A DNA stretch of 64,000 nt from Microbulbifer sp. HZ11 (GTDB lineage Bacteria > Pseudomonadota > Gammaproteobacteria > Pseudomonadales > Cellvibrionaceae): NCBI RefSeq assembly GCF_000708675.1, contig NZ_JELR01000002.1:124001-188000 (forward strand). The letters are read 5' to 3'. Each line of letters begins with the position of its first letter. Within the stretch, counting starts at the first letter, position 1. The translations under genes and the position numbers were made by a program. This document shows positions 28,061 to 38,923 of the stretch, one piece after another. The notes beneath the pieces are model-generated. The model saw only the letters and a list, made by a program, of their open reading frames with translations. It was not told the origin of the DNA and searched no databases.

Positions 28061-28220
28061 GGTGCCGATGTCGGGGGCAGTCTTACGAGACCTTCAAAAA
28101 CAGGGCCGAAGGCGCCGTGAATACATGGAGCGGCTGGGTACTTTTTGCAGAGCCCCCAGGGATGGGTTCACGGCGTGTCTCGTAAGACTGCCCCCGACAG
28201 CGGAACCGCCACGGTGCCAG
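28061..28220 (-). repeat. Variable-stem hairpin repeat, copy C (reverse orientation)
   Basis: Perfect 23 bp outer arms: 28069-28091 against 28177-28199 (TGTCGGGGGCAG and TCTTACGAGAC parts). In the minus sense the loop reads ACGCCGTGAACCCATCC, TGGGGGCTCT, then a GCAAAAA/TTTTTG inner stem whose loop holds ~37 extra bases, and the closing GAAGGTCTC. Same subtype as copy A. It fills the gap between ppiC and the convergent membrane-protein gene. Confidence 0.85.
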
Positions 28221-28257
28221 ATACGAAGCGCCCGTGAACCACAAGACTACGAACACA

Positions 28258-29097
28258 TTACTCAGCGCTAGTCTCAGCCTGCCACTCGAACAGGTTCATC
28301 TCGATAAAGAAGAAGGCCACCAGCCACAGGAAGGCGTCCCAGAAATCCAGGAAGCTGCCGTTGATACCCCAGTAAATGGCGCACAGCAGCAGGGTGAAAT
28401 AGAGCAGGCCCTTGATGACCTGGGAATAACGCATGATGGAGTCCGACAGCTGGTGACGCAGTTGCAGCCACACATCGAATGCCAGGATCGCCACCACCAG
28501 CAGCCAGGCACCGGCATTGATCACATCCACCCACGCCAGCCACTGAATCTCTCGCCAGATCTCCGCATCACCCAAGATTTGTGCATCGGCAAGACGAAGC
28601 AAGCTCGTATCCGCCAGCGAACCGCAGTTTGCCGCCGTCAGCGCCACGTAATCGTCCTGTTCCAGCACCATCGACCAGCCACCGCTGGCCGCCAGATCAC
28701 AGGCAGAACCGGTTACCGGCAAAAGATGCGTCAGTGACACCATCTCCGAGAAATAGCCATAAAACGAATAGATGATAAATACATAACAGAATGCGGAAAC
28801 CGCATTGAGCGCCCACTTGGTAGCGCCTTTAAGCCGCTCATCAGAGAGCACCCAGGTTTCCAGCTCGAACACCAACAGCAGTAATACCCACGCCAGCGTA
28901 TCGATGGAATCGTTATAGGCCTCAATGATTTTGCTCAGGCTTACACCGTCGGCAAATACCGTACCGGCCGCTGCGTGGTTCTCGACGAAGAACGCATACA
29001 CGTTGTACGCCAAAAGGCAGTAAACGGTGTACTTGAAGATTTTGAACAGGGTATAGCGGTTAGCGGAAATACCAGCCAAAGAAACCACCTCGGACAT
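28258..29097 (-). CDS. Conserved membrane protein of unknown function
   Basis: 279 residues with about six predicted membrane helices (e.g. FKYTVYCLLAYNVYAFFVEN, LAWVLLLLVFELETWVL, VIKGLLYFTLLLCAIYWGIN, FLWLVAFFFIEMNLFEW) and a central non-membrane loop of ~60 residues with two cysteines (GSACDLAASGG, TAANCGSLAD) that may form a disulfide outside the cytoplasm. I do not recognise the family. GAGGTG lies 8 bases before the ATG. Its end abuts repeat copy C; the yhdP gene lies 151 bp upstream on the same strand. Confidence 0.7.
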   Translation of the reverse strand: MSEVVSLAGISANRYTLFKIFKYTVYCLLAYNVYAFFVENHAAAGTVFADGVSLSKIIEAYNDSIDTLAWVLLLLVFELETWVLSDERLKGATKWALNAVSAFCYVFIIYSFYGYFSEMVSLTHLLPVTGSACDLAASGGWSMVLEQDDYVALTAANCGSLADTSLLRLADAQILGDAEIWREIQWLAWVDVINAGAWLLVVAILAFDVWLQLRHQLSDSIMRYSQVIKGLLYFTLLLCAIYWGINGSFLDFWDAFLWLVAFFFIEMNLFEWQAETSAE

Positions 29098-29248
29098 TGG
29101 CGACGCACCTCGATCACGTAATTATTGTTTTATTCTGCCCAGCCCTAACCGAGAACCAACGGCCAGTAATCCACGGCAAGATACGTAAATATCGAATAAT
29201 TGTTCGGTTTATGCAACCATCCGTATGCAGATTGACCAACAGACAGAT

Positions 29249-32200
29249 TCAGTTCGCCCCCGCGCGCTCAGCCTCCTGTGCCCCGGCACCGTCATCAAAC
29301 AGGCGGTCGAACTGCACTTTCGGATCCGACCACTCGCCACTGATCCGATAGCTCACGCTAGCCACCCGGTCCACCTGCTTCTTGAACACCTTACTGATCA
29401 GGTAGACACCCGCCGCCGCCGGCAGGCCTCCGGCCAACGCTGCGACAAACGCGAGATTGTTCCCCACTGGCAAGGTTGCCACCAGCGTCAGATTGAGGTC
29501 TTCCCGGCGCAGATTCACCCGCCCCGCCATCTGTAGTTCACTGGTCGGGCCTTCCACCTGAATGGGCACCGCGATCAGCAACTCCCCATCCCCCTCAAAG
29601 TAAACTTCGCCGCGCACCTGGTCGAAGGTAAGACCACTCTGTACCAGGTCGGAAAAATCCAGACGCAAGCGACGTGCCCAGGTATCGAAATTGAAGAGTG
29701 ACAGCAGACGCAGCAGTGAAGTACCCGCGTTATCACTGGCGCGCAGGAAACGGCCATTGCGAATATCAATACTGATCTCGCCATTCATACCATTCGGGCT
29801 GACCATGGCGGGGGAACCGCTCCAACGCAAAGCCGTGTCAAATACCGCACTGCGGCTCTCGATCGCCGCTTCCTGCCCCCAGGCCTGCAAGACATCTCCA
29901 AGGTTGTCCCCACGCAGTCGACCGATAAACTGGGAGGACTCGGTACCATCCTCATCGCGCATCCACATCAACTGTGCGCCCAGCTTGTTTTCGCCCTCAC
30001 CGCGCCCTTCGACACGGATACCTCGTATGGCACCCTGAATTTCACTGATGACCAGGCGCTGCTCAGATGGGCGCAGGCGGAATGACCAGGGCCCCATGGC
30101 CTCGTCGCCCAACCACAGGTGTTCGGTAGAAAAGTCCACTCGTGGCAGACTGGTAAAATCAAAACCTTGCCAGCGATCCGGCCGGGAAAGTCCACTGTCT
30201 GACATCAGCGCATCTACAGGCTGCGCCTCTGACGCGTCTTCCCTCGGCGGGTTTTCTGCTGCGAACGCAGGCAAGCGCAGGTGTTCCAGTTTTACTCGCA
30301 GCGGTGACGCGGAGTTAAGCATGCCACTCAGTTCACCCGCGGCAATTTCACTGTCGAACGCAAGCTGCCAATCCGCACCAAGGCCGCGGCCACGCACGTG
30401 AATATTGTCAATCTGCACCGCATCAGACACCTTCAACAGATCTGTGCTGAGGTCCAGATTGATCGGCAGCGGTGACTCGCTCGGTTCCGCGCTGGATTCG
30501 GCGGTCGGCGCGGTGTATATCTCAAGCGCTTTCTTCCATGGCGCCAGCTCCACCAGCGAGAGGTCCCCCACAACCGAAATACCGGGTGTATCCGGCAATT
30601 TCGCCGGCGCATTCAGGGCAATGGCTGCACGCTCGAGCCTGCCATCCACCTGCCACAACTGCCCCTGCAGATGCTCGCCGTAGCTGATGTGATAGAGGTT
30701 CCCCTGATCGCCGACAGGCACGCGCATTACGAAACGGGACTTGTCGCCACTGGGCTTACCGAGAGGCACTGGCAGGTTGACCGCAACCTGCTGCAGGTCA
30801 GATGTCAGCTCCAGGATCGCACGATAGGGTTTTTCTTTGGATTTGGCAGGGATGGTCACTAGGGCCTGGTAATCGAGCTCTCCGTCCAACCACTGCAATT
30901 CCGGGCGTCCACTCCACACGCCGATACCATCGGTACTCGCTGTACCATTCACCACGACCTGGGTATCTCGCTCATCGCCATGCCCCAGGTGCTGAATTGA
31001 CGCCCGAAGCGGCTGTCCCCACAGCTGGCCGCGAAAACGCGAGCCCTCGAGGCCGGTCTCACTGTGATAGCGCACGCTGCCATTGAGCTGCTGAATTTCC
31101 AGATTCAGACGTTGCAGTTCCAGGCTGGCATCGGAAAGTGCCAGCTCGACGGTTTGTTCTGGGGTAAATTCGGCCCCCCCTAACGGTTGCGCAATCTCCA
31201 GTGTTCCCTGCATGGCGCCGTCCAACGACCAGCTGTCAAAGGCGTCCCCCAGGTTGTTACGCAATGGCGACTCCCGCAGCAATTTGAGGCCATCCGCCGC
31301 TGGCCCCTGCAATTCTGCAAATACATCCAGACGCGAGCCACCGGGCGCGGGAGATATCCGCACCGCGACATTGGTACCTTCGACATTCCACAACCTTGCC
31401 GTGGGAGCAATGACGACGACCTCGGTATCATTAATCCCCAGGTGTCCATCCACATCTTCGGCAGCTGGCCAGCCAGGACTGTACTGCAATCGACTATCGG
31501 CAATATCGGCCTGCAACTGCACTGTCTGACGCTGAGCATGCTGTCCCAGTGCGAGGAGCGCCGGGTCCTCCCCATCCCGATAGCTATATCCGCGGTAGAC
31601 AAAGCCCGCTGCGGGGATACGGCCCTTATTGTTTGCACCGATACCGCTGTTGAGCCAGTTACGCAGGTCGTCGCTCACCGCCGTGGGTACCAGATGGCGC
31701 TGTTCGGAAACGGCCACATCACGCAGCCCCAGCGCCAGGGTAAAGTCCGCAGCCCGGGTAAATGGCACCAGCGGGATCTGCAGCAGGAACTGCCCCATAA
31801 AGACCCCGCCACCGGGTATGGTTTCATTACCTGCATTATCCACTGCGTCCAGAGACAGCGGCCCCGAATACACCGATACGGTTTCGTGTTCCCGGTCGAC
31901 TTCCCAGGCTACGGTGCCGCGAGCCATAGAAAAGTGAAACGGGGTGTCATACAACTTGGGAAAATGGGCACTGAAACCCTGCTCACTGTCCAGTTCGACG
32001 CGCCCCCCCTTTCCATTCAACGACAGAAAACCGTTGACCCCGGTAACCGCCGGTGCGCCGCGATGCGCTCCCGCCGCGACATCGCGCAAGTTCGCGGAAA
32101 CCGTGACTTCACCATCCAACCGGGACAGACGCACATTCAGCAACTCCCCCGAGGGCTCAAGCGCCTGCAGCCATTCATCGGCTTTCGCAGGAATCAGTTC

Positions 32201-33346
32201 CAGCACCTTCAATACCCGGTGCCAGGCCTGCAGTTCAATCTGATCCACGGCGAGCTGCAAGCCACCATCCTGGTCACCGCTGGCCTGAATATTGACGGCG
32301 GGAACTTCCAGCTGCTGCCAGTTCAACCCCAGATCCTGTAACACCAACTCCCAGTTTTTCCCCGGCCGCCAATGACCGGAAATATTGCTGGAAGTCGCAT
32401 TCAGAGTCTCCAGTGCGCCGGCGGCACTTGTCGAGGCGACAGCACCGGCGGTTTCTTCCGATTGCTGGGCGAGACTCAAATTACCGCGCAGGCTGTACCC
32501 GGAGGTTGCATCCGAACTCAACCACAAGCGCCCACCGGCGAGCTTGCGTCCTGGCCAATACAGTTTTTCCGGTAGCGGTGACAGCTGGTACAGAAGCCCC
32601 ACCAGATCAGCATCGATCAATAGCTCATTGAGCTGAACGTATCCGCGCAGAGAAAAATCATCGCTGCGCCGCGGGTTACCGCGTCCTTCCAGTACCAGCC
32701 GCAGGCTTTCTTCGCCGCTGTGTAGACTCTCCATGGCGCCAGTGACAAATGCCCGGGCCACCAGCCGGTGAAACCCGCCGCTGTTCTCCAGCAGAATTTC
32801 CTTAAGATTCAGATTGGCGGACTGTCCATCGGTGAGAGACAGGCTGATGCTGGCATCCCGCACCAGCACCTTGGGGCCGAGCTGAAAGATACGCGCCGGA
32901 TCACCAAGGCGCACGCCGCCACGGCTTTCCTCTGCCGGTTTACTGGCCAGGGGAAAACCACGCACCTGCCAGCCGCCTTCCGGACGCTGCTCCAGTTCTG
33001 CGGAAAAACCGTCCACTTCCAGGTTTTTCCAGATCAGCTCGCGATTCCACAGGCTCGCCAGCAGATCCAGGTGGAACAGCCCCCGTTGCAGTTTTACCTG
33101 ACCCTCGGCGCCAATTTTCAGCCCATCGATCTGCAGCGCGACCTCCAGGGCCTGCCACTGTAGAGAAATGTGTTCCAGCGCTACCGGCGCTCCCAGGCGT
33201 TCTGATAGCGCCTGGCCAATCTGCGCGCTGTATTTGCCAACCTGTGGCGAGAGCATACGACCGGTCTGCACAAGGATTGCCAGAGTGATCACAGTGATCA
33301 CCACCAGCAACCAGAACTTGCGGGCAAACCAGCGCAACCACAGCAT
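29249..33346 (-). CDS. yhdP: YhdP family AsmA-like envelope protein
   Basis: 1365 residues. N-terminal membrane anchor (FWLLVVITVITLAILVQTGRML), a very long periplasmic beta-rich region (DUF3971-type) and the C-terminal AsmA-like part (GEISIDIRNGRFLRASDNAGTS, LNLTLVATLPVGNNLAFVAAL) typical of YhdP. Members bridge the envelope and help move phospholipids to the outer membrane, redundantly with TamB and YdbH in E. coli. GGGGGAGG lies 8 bases upstream. Lies 54 bp downstream of rng in the order rng-yhdP found in Pseudomonas. Confidence 0.92.
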   Translation of the reverse strand: MLWLRWFARKFWLLVVITVITLAILVQTGRMLSPQVGKYSAQIGQALSERLGAPVALEHISLQWQALEVALQIDGLKIGAEGQVKLQRGLFHLDLLASLWNRELIWKNLEVDGFSAELEQRPEGGWQVRGFPLASKPAEESRGGVRLGDPARIFQLGPKVLVRDASISLSLTDGQSANLNLKEILLENSGGFHRLVARAFVTGAMESLHSGEESLRLVLEGRGNPRRSDDFSLRGYVQLNELLIDADLVGLLYQLSPLPEKLYWPGRKLAGGRLWLSSDATSGYSLRGNLSLAQQSEETAGAVASTSAAGALETLNATSSNISGHWRPGKNWELVLQDLGLNWQQLEVPAVNIQASGDQDGGLQLAVDQIELQAWHRVLKVLELIPAKADEWLQALEPSGELLNVRLSRLDGEVTVSANLRDVAAGAHRGAPAVTGVNGFLSLNGKGGRVELDSEQGFSAHFPKLYDTPFHFSMARGTVAWEVDREHETVSVYSGPLSLDAVDNAGNETIPGGGVFMGQFLLQIPLVPFTRAADFTLALGLRDVAVSEQRHLVPTAVSDDLRNWLNSGIGANNKGRIPAAGFVYRGYSYRDGEDPALLALGQHAQRQTVQLQADIADSRLQYSPGWPAAEDVDGHLGINDTEVVVIAPTARLWNVEGTNVAVRISPAPGGSRLDVFAELQGPAADGLKLLRESPLRNNLGDAFDSWSLDGAMQGTLEIAQPLGGAEFTPEQTVELALSDASLELQRLNLEIQQLNGSVRYHSETGLEGSRFRGQLWGQPLRASIQHLGHGDERDTQVVVNGTASTDGIGVWSGRPELQWLDGELDYQALVTIPAKSKEKPYRAILELTSDLQQVAVNLPVPLGKPSGDKSRFVMRVPVGDQGNLYHISYGEHLQGQLWQVDGRLERAAIALNAPAKLPDTPGISVVGDLSLVELAPWKKALEIYTAPTAESSAEPSESPLPINLDLSTDLLKVSDAVQIDNIHVRGRGLGADWQLAFDSEIAAGELSGMLNSASPLRVKLEHLRLPAFAAENPPREDASEAQPVDALMSDSGLSRPDRWQGFDFTSLPRVDFSTEHLWLGDEAMGPWSFRLRPSEQRLVISEIQGAIRGIRVEGRGEGENKLGAQLMWMRDEDGTESSQFIGRLRGDNLGDVLQAWGQEAAIESRSAVFDTALRWSGSPAMVSPNGMNGEISIDIRNGRFLRASDNAGTSLLRLLSLFNFDTWARRLRLDFSDLVQSGLTFDQVRGEVYFEGDGELLIAVPIQVEGPTSELQMAGRVNLRREDLNLTLVATLPVGNNLAFVAALAGGLPAAAGVYLISKVFKKQVDRVASVSYRISGEWSDPKVQFDRLFDDGAGAQEAERAGAN

Positions 33347-33400
33347 CAGCCGGCCTCCCCCACAGGGGTGACACGCGCGAAAGCCGTCACAGTCGGGCGG

Positions 33401-34888
33401 TTACACCAGAACAATGTCGTACTGCTCCTGGTTGTAGATGGGTTCCACCTGAAACTGGATGGGGCGCGCGATAAATTCTTCCAGGTCCGCCACATTTGCG
33501 GACTCTTCATCCAGCAGTAAATCGATCACCACCTGGCTGGCCAGGACCATGATTTTGTCGCTGTCATAGGCTCGCGCCTCGCGAATGATCTCGCGAAAGA
33601 TTTCGTAGCAGACGGTTTCTGCCGTTTTCAGTGTGCCGCGGCCGGCACAGACGGAGCACGGCTCACAAAGCATCTGACCGAGAGATTCGCGAGTACGCTT
33701 ACGGGTCATCTCCACCAGGCCCAGTTCGGACACGCCGGTAATGCTGCTCTTGGCGTGATCCCGCTCCAGCGCTTTTTCCAGGGTGCGCAGGACCTGACGC
33801 TGGTGCTCGGTGTCCTGCATATCGATAAAGTCGATGATGATGATGCCACCCAGGTTGCGCAGGCGTAGTTGGCGGGCAATGGCAGTGGCCGCTTCCAGGT
33901 TGGTCTTGAAAATGGTCTCTTCGAGATTGCGATGGCCGACAAACGCACCGGTGTTCACATCGATGGTACTCATGGCCTCGGTCTGCTCGACGATCAGGTA
34001 GCCGCCGGATTTCAGGGTCACCTTGTTCTGTAGTGCCTTGCGGATTTCTTCTTCAACACCGTACAAATCAAACAGCGGGCGCTCACCGGGATAGTGCTCG
34101 ATACGCGGGGCAATTTCCGGCGCGTACTTGCTGGTGAACTTGGCCGCGCGGGCGTGTGCCTCGCGGGAATCGATACGGATCTTTTCCGTATGCGGCCGCG
34201 CCAGATCCCGCAGGGCGCGCATAAACAGCGGCAGGTCTTCGTAGATGATGGCCGGCTCTTTCTCCGACTTGATCCGCTGCTCCAGCTCTTTCCACAGTTT
34301 GTAAAGAAACGGGATATCCCGCAGTAACTCTTCCTCGCTGACACCTTCGGCCACGGTGCGTAGGATAAAACCACCATCGCCGCTCAATCCTTCATCGGCG
34401 AGTTTGGTCGAGGCAAGATCCACCAGCTCGCGCAGGCGCTCGCGCTCAGATTCGTCCTCGATGCGGTTGGAAATACCGATATGACGGGTCTGGGGCATAT
34501 ACACCAGGTAGCGTGCGGATACGGACAGATGCGTGGTGAGACGCGCGCCCTTGCTGGAGATGGGGTCTTTGACCACCTGCACCACCAGCGACTGCCCCTC
34601 CCGCACCAGAGCGCGAATATCGGCAACTTCGCCTTCGCGGGATTCCATGCCTTCATCGTCCAGGGGCGCGATATCCGATGCGTGGATAAACCCCGCCCGT
34701 TCCAGACCAATATCCACAAACGCAGCCTGCATCCCCGGCAGCACCCGTACAACTTTTCCTTTATAGATATTGCCGACGATGCCACGGCTGGCGGTTCGCT
34801 CCAGATACACTTCCTGCAGCACACCGTTTTCCACCAGCGCCACGCGGGTTTCCATGGGCGCCACGTTGATGAGTAATTCTTCGCTCAC
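33401..34888 (-). CDS. rng: Ribonuclease G
   Basis: 495 residues. S1 domain near the N-terminus (GNIYKGKVVRVLPGMQAAFVD), then the RNase E/G catalytic core with the magnesium aspartates in STIDVNTGAFVG and GGIIIIDFIDM and the zinc-link CEPCSVCAGRG. Matures 16S rRNA 5' ends and degrades mRNA. Lacks the long C-terminal scaffold of RNase E. GTG start with AGGAG 9 bases upstream. 11 bp after maf. Confidence 0.96.
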   Translation of the reverse strand: MSEELLINVAPMETRVALVENGVLQEVYLERTASRGIVGNIYKGKVVRVLPGMQAAFVDIGLERAGFIHASDIAPLDDEGMESREGEVADIRALVREGQSLVVQVVKDPISSKGARLTTHLSVSARYLVYMPQTRHIGISNRIEDESERERLRELVDLASTKLADEGLSGDGGFILRTVAEGVSEEELLRDIPFLYKLWKELEQRIKSEKEPAIIYEDLPLFMRALRDLARPHTEKIRIDSREAHARAAKFTSKYAPEIAPRIEHYPGERPLFDLYGVEEEIRKALQNKVTLKSGGYLIVEQTEAMSTIDVNTGAFVGHRNLEETIFKTNLEAATAIARQLRLRNLGGIIIIDFIDMQDTEHQRQVLRTLEKALERDHAKSSITGVSELGLVEMTRKRTRESLGQMLCEPCSVCAGRGTLKTAETVCYEIFREIIREARAYDSDKIMVLASQVVIDLLLDEESANVADLEEFIARPIQFQVEPIYNQEQYDIVLV

Positions 34889-34899
34889 GGGCGTAACTC

Positions 34900-35559
34900 C
34901 TAAATCGTCCCTGCATCCGCCCCAGAAGAGCGCTTGTCAAATTGCCAGTAGGGAATACCCGCTCGCTGCAGAAACCCGGCCAGGGTTTCCAGCGGCAGCC
35001 CCACTACGTTGCTGTAACTACCATGGATGGATTCCACTAACAGCGCCCCCATACCCTGGATACCGTAGCCACCGGCCTTGTCCTGGGGTTCACCGGTATT
35101 CCAGTAACCCTCAATCAGCGCTCGGTCCAGCGGGCGAAAACGCACCCGGGTTTCGACAACGTCACAAAATGACTGCTCCGTGCCAGTCAGGCTGATGGCG
35201 GTCAACACGGTATGCTCGCGCCCGGACATCAGCCGCATCATGCGCGCAAAATCGGTGAAATCACGGGGTTTCTCCAGGATCTCATCGTCTACCAGACCCA
35301 GCGTATCCGCCCCCAATGACCAGGCTGTCGCATCGTTATGGGCCAGTGCGAGGCCCGCACGGGATTTTTCCTGAGCGAGCCGCAGCACGTATTCACGCCC
35401 GGATTCACCGGGTTGGCGAATCTCTTCAACTGAGGTCGCTGCGGAGGAAAAGGGAACACCGATCTGCATCAGCAGCTCTGCACGCCGGGGGGACCCGGAG
35501 GCGAGAATGAGGCGCGAGGAAGGACTGGCTTGTCGGGAGTCTGATCGTGGCACGGGCAA
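34900..35559 (-). CDS. maf: Maf-like nucleoside triphosphate pyrophosphatase (YhdE type)
   Basis: 219 residues. [21 protein letters not shown], the [22 protein letters not shown] region, GADTLGLVD and the C-terminal [18 protein letters not shown] are the Maf signatures; such enzymes hydrolyse dTTP/UTP or modified nucleotides. The start is not clear: TTG at 35559 and GTG at 35553 both precede the conserved ASGSPRR by ~18-20 residues, and neither has a strong ribosome site. Conserved position between mreD and rng. Confidence 0.93.
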   Translation of the reverse strand: MPVPRSDSRQASPSSRLILASGSPRRAELLMQIGVPFSSAATSVEEIRQPGESGREYVLRLAQEKSRAGLALAHNDATAWSLGADTLGLVDDEILEKPRDFTDFARMMRLMSGREHTVLTAISLTGTEQSFCDVVETRVRFRPLDRALIEGYWNTGEPQDKAGGYGIQGMGALLVESIHGSYSNVVGLPLETLAGFLQRAGIPYWQFDKRSSGADAGTI

Positions 35560-35724
35560 CGCTTATGATTATGTGTTTGCTGGCAGAAGGCCTGATTATA
35601 GCGGCCACGCTCGAAAAATAACCGGCCTGCGCGGACACTTAACACTATTTTTCAATTGTTCTTCTCGACTCCGGCAACGCCACAAATAAGACAACCGTCT
35701 ATTTAAGGACCCTACCACTTGCCA

Positions 35725-36204
35725 CTACCGGATTCGCAGACTGGTAGCCATACGGTGCAGCCAGGGAGTCACCAGCGGCCACAGCAATGCGGTAGTCAGC
35801 GCTGGCCACAGAAATGTCAGCCCGGGCACCGTCTTTCCCGCCAGACTGTGCACCCAATTGCCGAGGAGCTGATTGATCCCCACCAGCACAAATACCCACA
35901 TCAACTGCTGCCCGGGATTGAACGCCCGTGTGCGCCGATAAGTCAGCAGACTGAAATAAGCCAGTACCGCCAACGCCAGTGCGTGGGCGCCAAGGGTAGA
36001 ACCGGTGACCAGGTCTTCCGCCAGCCCGGCGATCCAGGCAAACCCCACTCCCAGCTCCTGGGGCATACGGGTGGTCCAGAAGATCACCAGCAGTGCACAG
36101 AAGGCGGGGCGAAACCACAACCAGTTTGCGGGCAGAGGCATCACCGCCAGCAGCAGGGCGACGACAAAGGTGAACAGGATAAACCAGCGATTGTGGGCAT
36201 CCAT
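35725..36204 (-). CDS. mreD: Rod shape-determining protein MreD
   Basis: 159 residues, five or so membrane helices (WFILFTFVVALLLAVMPLP, LVIFWTTRMPQELGVGFAWIAGL, LALAVLAYFSLLTYR). The inner-membrane partner of MreC in the elongasome. Four bases after the mreC stop. Small, divergent protein whose identity is secured by the mreB-mreC-mreD order. Confidence 0.93.
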   Translation of the reverse strand: MDAHNRWFILFTFVVALLLAVMPLPANWLWFRPAFCALLVIFWTTRMPQELGVGFAWIAGLAEDLVTGSTLGAHALALAVLAYFSLLTYRRTRAFNPGQQLMWVFVLVGINQLLGNWVHSLAGKTVPGLTFLWPALTTALLWPLVTPWLHRMATSLRIR

Positions 36205-36208
36205 GAGA

Positions 36209-37048
36209 TCAGTTCTGCCCGTCTGTCAACGTCTCGCTGAGCACCGCAAGCACGAAGCGACTGCGATTCATCAGACCGCGAGGCTGCACATCCACATCGG
36301 CAAACGCCCTCCCCGGGTCGCGCTTGACGGAGATCACCTCGCCCACCGGATATCCTGCGGGGAAGCGGCCACCAAGACCGGAACTCAGCAGCAGATCACC
36401 TTCGCGGATATCACTGGTATTCGCCAGATGACGCAGTTTGAGACGGTACAGGTCACCGGTGCCCTCGGCCACCGCACGCACACTGTTACGCAGCACCTGC
36501 ACCGGCAGAGCGTGGTTGGCGTCGGTAATCAGCAGTACCCGACTGGAAAAGTCTCCCGCTTCAATCACCTGCCCCAGCAGGCCACTGGCATCCATGATCG
36601 CGGTACCCTGCCGCACACCGTCACTGCGCCCCTTGTCGATAATCAGTACGTGCTCCAGGGGATCCGGAGAAACGCCGATCACCTGAGCCACCAGTACTCG
36701 CTCGTCCACGCTTTCCGCAGAGTTCATCAACTCTTTCAGCTGGGTATTTTCTGCGCGCACTGCGGCCAGCAGCTGAGCCTGCTGTTCCAGCAGCATCACC
36801 TGGTGCTTGAGGCGACTGTTTTCCTCCACCAGCTCTTCGCGGGTACGCAGCTGCTCACCGGCCCAGTCACCCACACGGGACGGGGTTCCGGTAATCCAGT
36901 AGAAAGGTGCAGCGAGACTGGAGAGGCGCTCGCGTACCGGGTCAAGCCAGTCGGTGTAAAGGTTGACCAGAATCAGCGCCGTCGCCAATGCCCCCAGCAC
37001 GATGATGCGGGACTCCGGCGACGGTCCTCGGGTAAATAGCGGTTTAAT
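36209..37048 (-). CDS. mreC: Rod shape-determining protein MreC (start unusual)
   Basis: Bitopic periplasmic scaffold of the elongasome: membrane helix (IIVLGALATALILVNLY), coiled coil (TREELVEENSRLKHQVMLLEQ as helix ~70-110), then the beta domain with SSRVLLITDANHALPVQVLR and SSGLGGRFPAGYPVGEV. Homology to other MreC proteins begins at IKPLFTRGPSPESR, upstream of the first possible GTG (37000). In that stretch no ATG, GTG or TTG is in frame; only ATT at 37048 aligns with the usual MKPLF start. An ATG at 37061 would join in frame if a run of five G (37055-37059) had one base fewer. So this is either a rare ATT start or a frameshift at the homopolymer. Confidence 0.88.
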   Translation of the reverse strand: MKPLFTRGPSPESRIIVLGALATALILVNLYTDWLDPVRERLSSLAAPFYWITGTPSRVGDWAGEQLRTREELVEENSRLKHQVMLLEQQAQLLAAVRAENTQLKELMNSAESVDERVLVAQVIGVSPDPLEHVLIIDKGRSDGVRQGTAIMDASGLLGQVIEAGDFSSRVLLITDANHALPVQVLRNSVRAVAEGTGDLYRLKLRHLANTSDIREGDLLLSSGLGGRFPAGYPVGEVISVKRDPGRAFADVDVQPRGLMNRSRFVLAVLSETLTDGQN

Positions 37049-37167
37049 GGGCGGCCCCCATTGACCAGTTCAGCAATGATGTTGTTATTGGCTGTGGCGC
37101 GATTCCGTGCGCGGGTGCAGCGGCGGCGCCCTATCCATGAGCACCACCATCAATCAGGCAGGCGTTA

Positions 37168-38569
<1,402 letters not shown>

Positions 38570-38857
38570 ATGGCCGTGGACGCGCAAACCGTTGAAAAGC
38601 TGGCCGAACTGGCCCGCATCGCCATTTCCGAAGAAACCATAGACGAAGTCAGCAGCCGCCTGGGCGATGTACTGCAACTGGTGGACCAGTTGCAGGCCGT
38701 CAATACCGACGGCGTCGCGCCTATGGCGCACCCCCTGGACGAAGTGCAGGTACTGCGCAAAGACGAAGTAACCGAGCCCAACCGTCGCGAAGACTTCCTC
38801 GCCCTGGCCCCACAGACAGAGGCGGGCCTGTATCTGGTGCCCAAGGTCATCGACTAA
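38570..38857 (+). CDS. gatC: Asp/Glu-tRNA amidotransferase subunit C
   Basis: 95 residues. Wraps around GatA/GatB and stabilises the amidotransferase that converts Glu-tRNA(Gln) or Asp-tRNA(Asn) to the amide form. Typical VEKLAELARIAISEE start, MAHPLDEVQVLRKDEV and the C-terminal LYLVPKVID. Opens the gatCAB operon. Confidence 0.96.
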   Translation: MAVDAQTVEKLAELARIAISEETIDEVSSRLGDVLQLVDQLQAVNTDGVAPMAHPLDEVQVLRKDEVTEPNRREDFLALAPQTEAGLYLVPKVID

Positions 38858-38923
38858 GAGGCCATTGATTATCGCATCACCAGTCCCGAGCGAATACAGA
38901 ATAGACAAGAAACCGGATTTCCA

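Noticed and set aside
28061-28220. Variable-stem elements as simple Rho-independent terminators
   Set aside because: No T run follows the stems, and copies A, B, D and E lie between genes on the same strand where termination is not required; the conserved loops would be unexplained.
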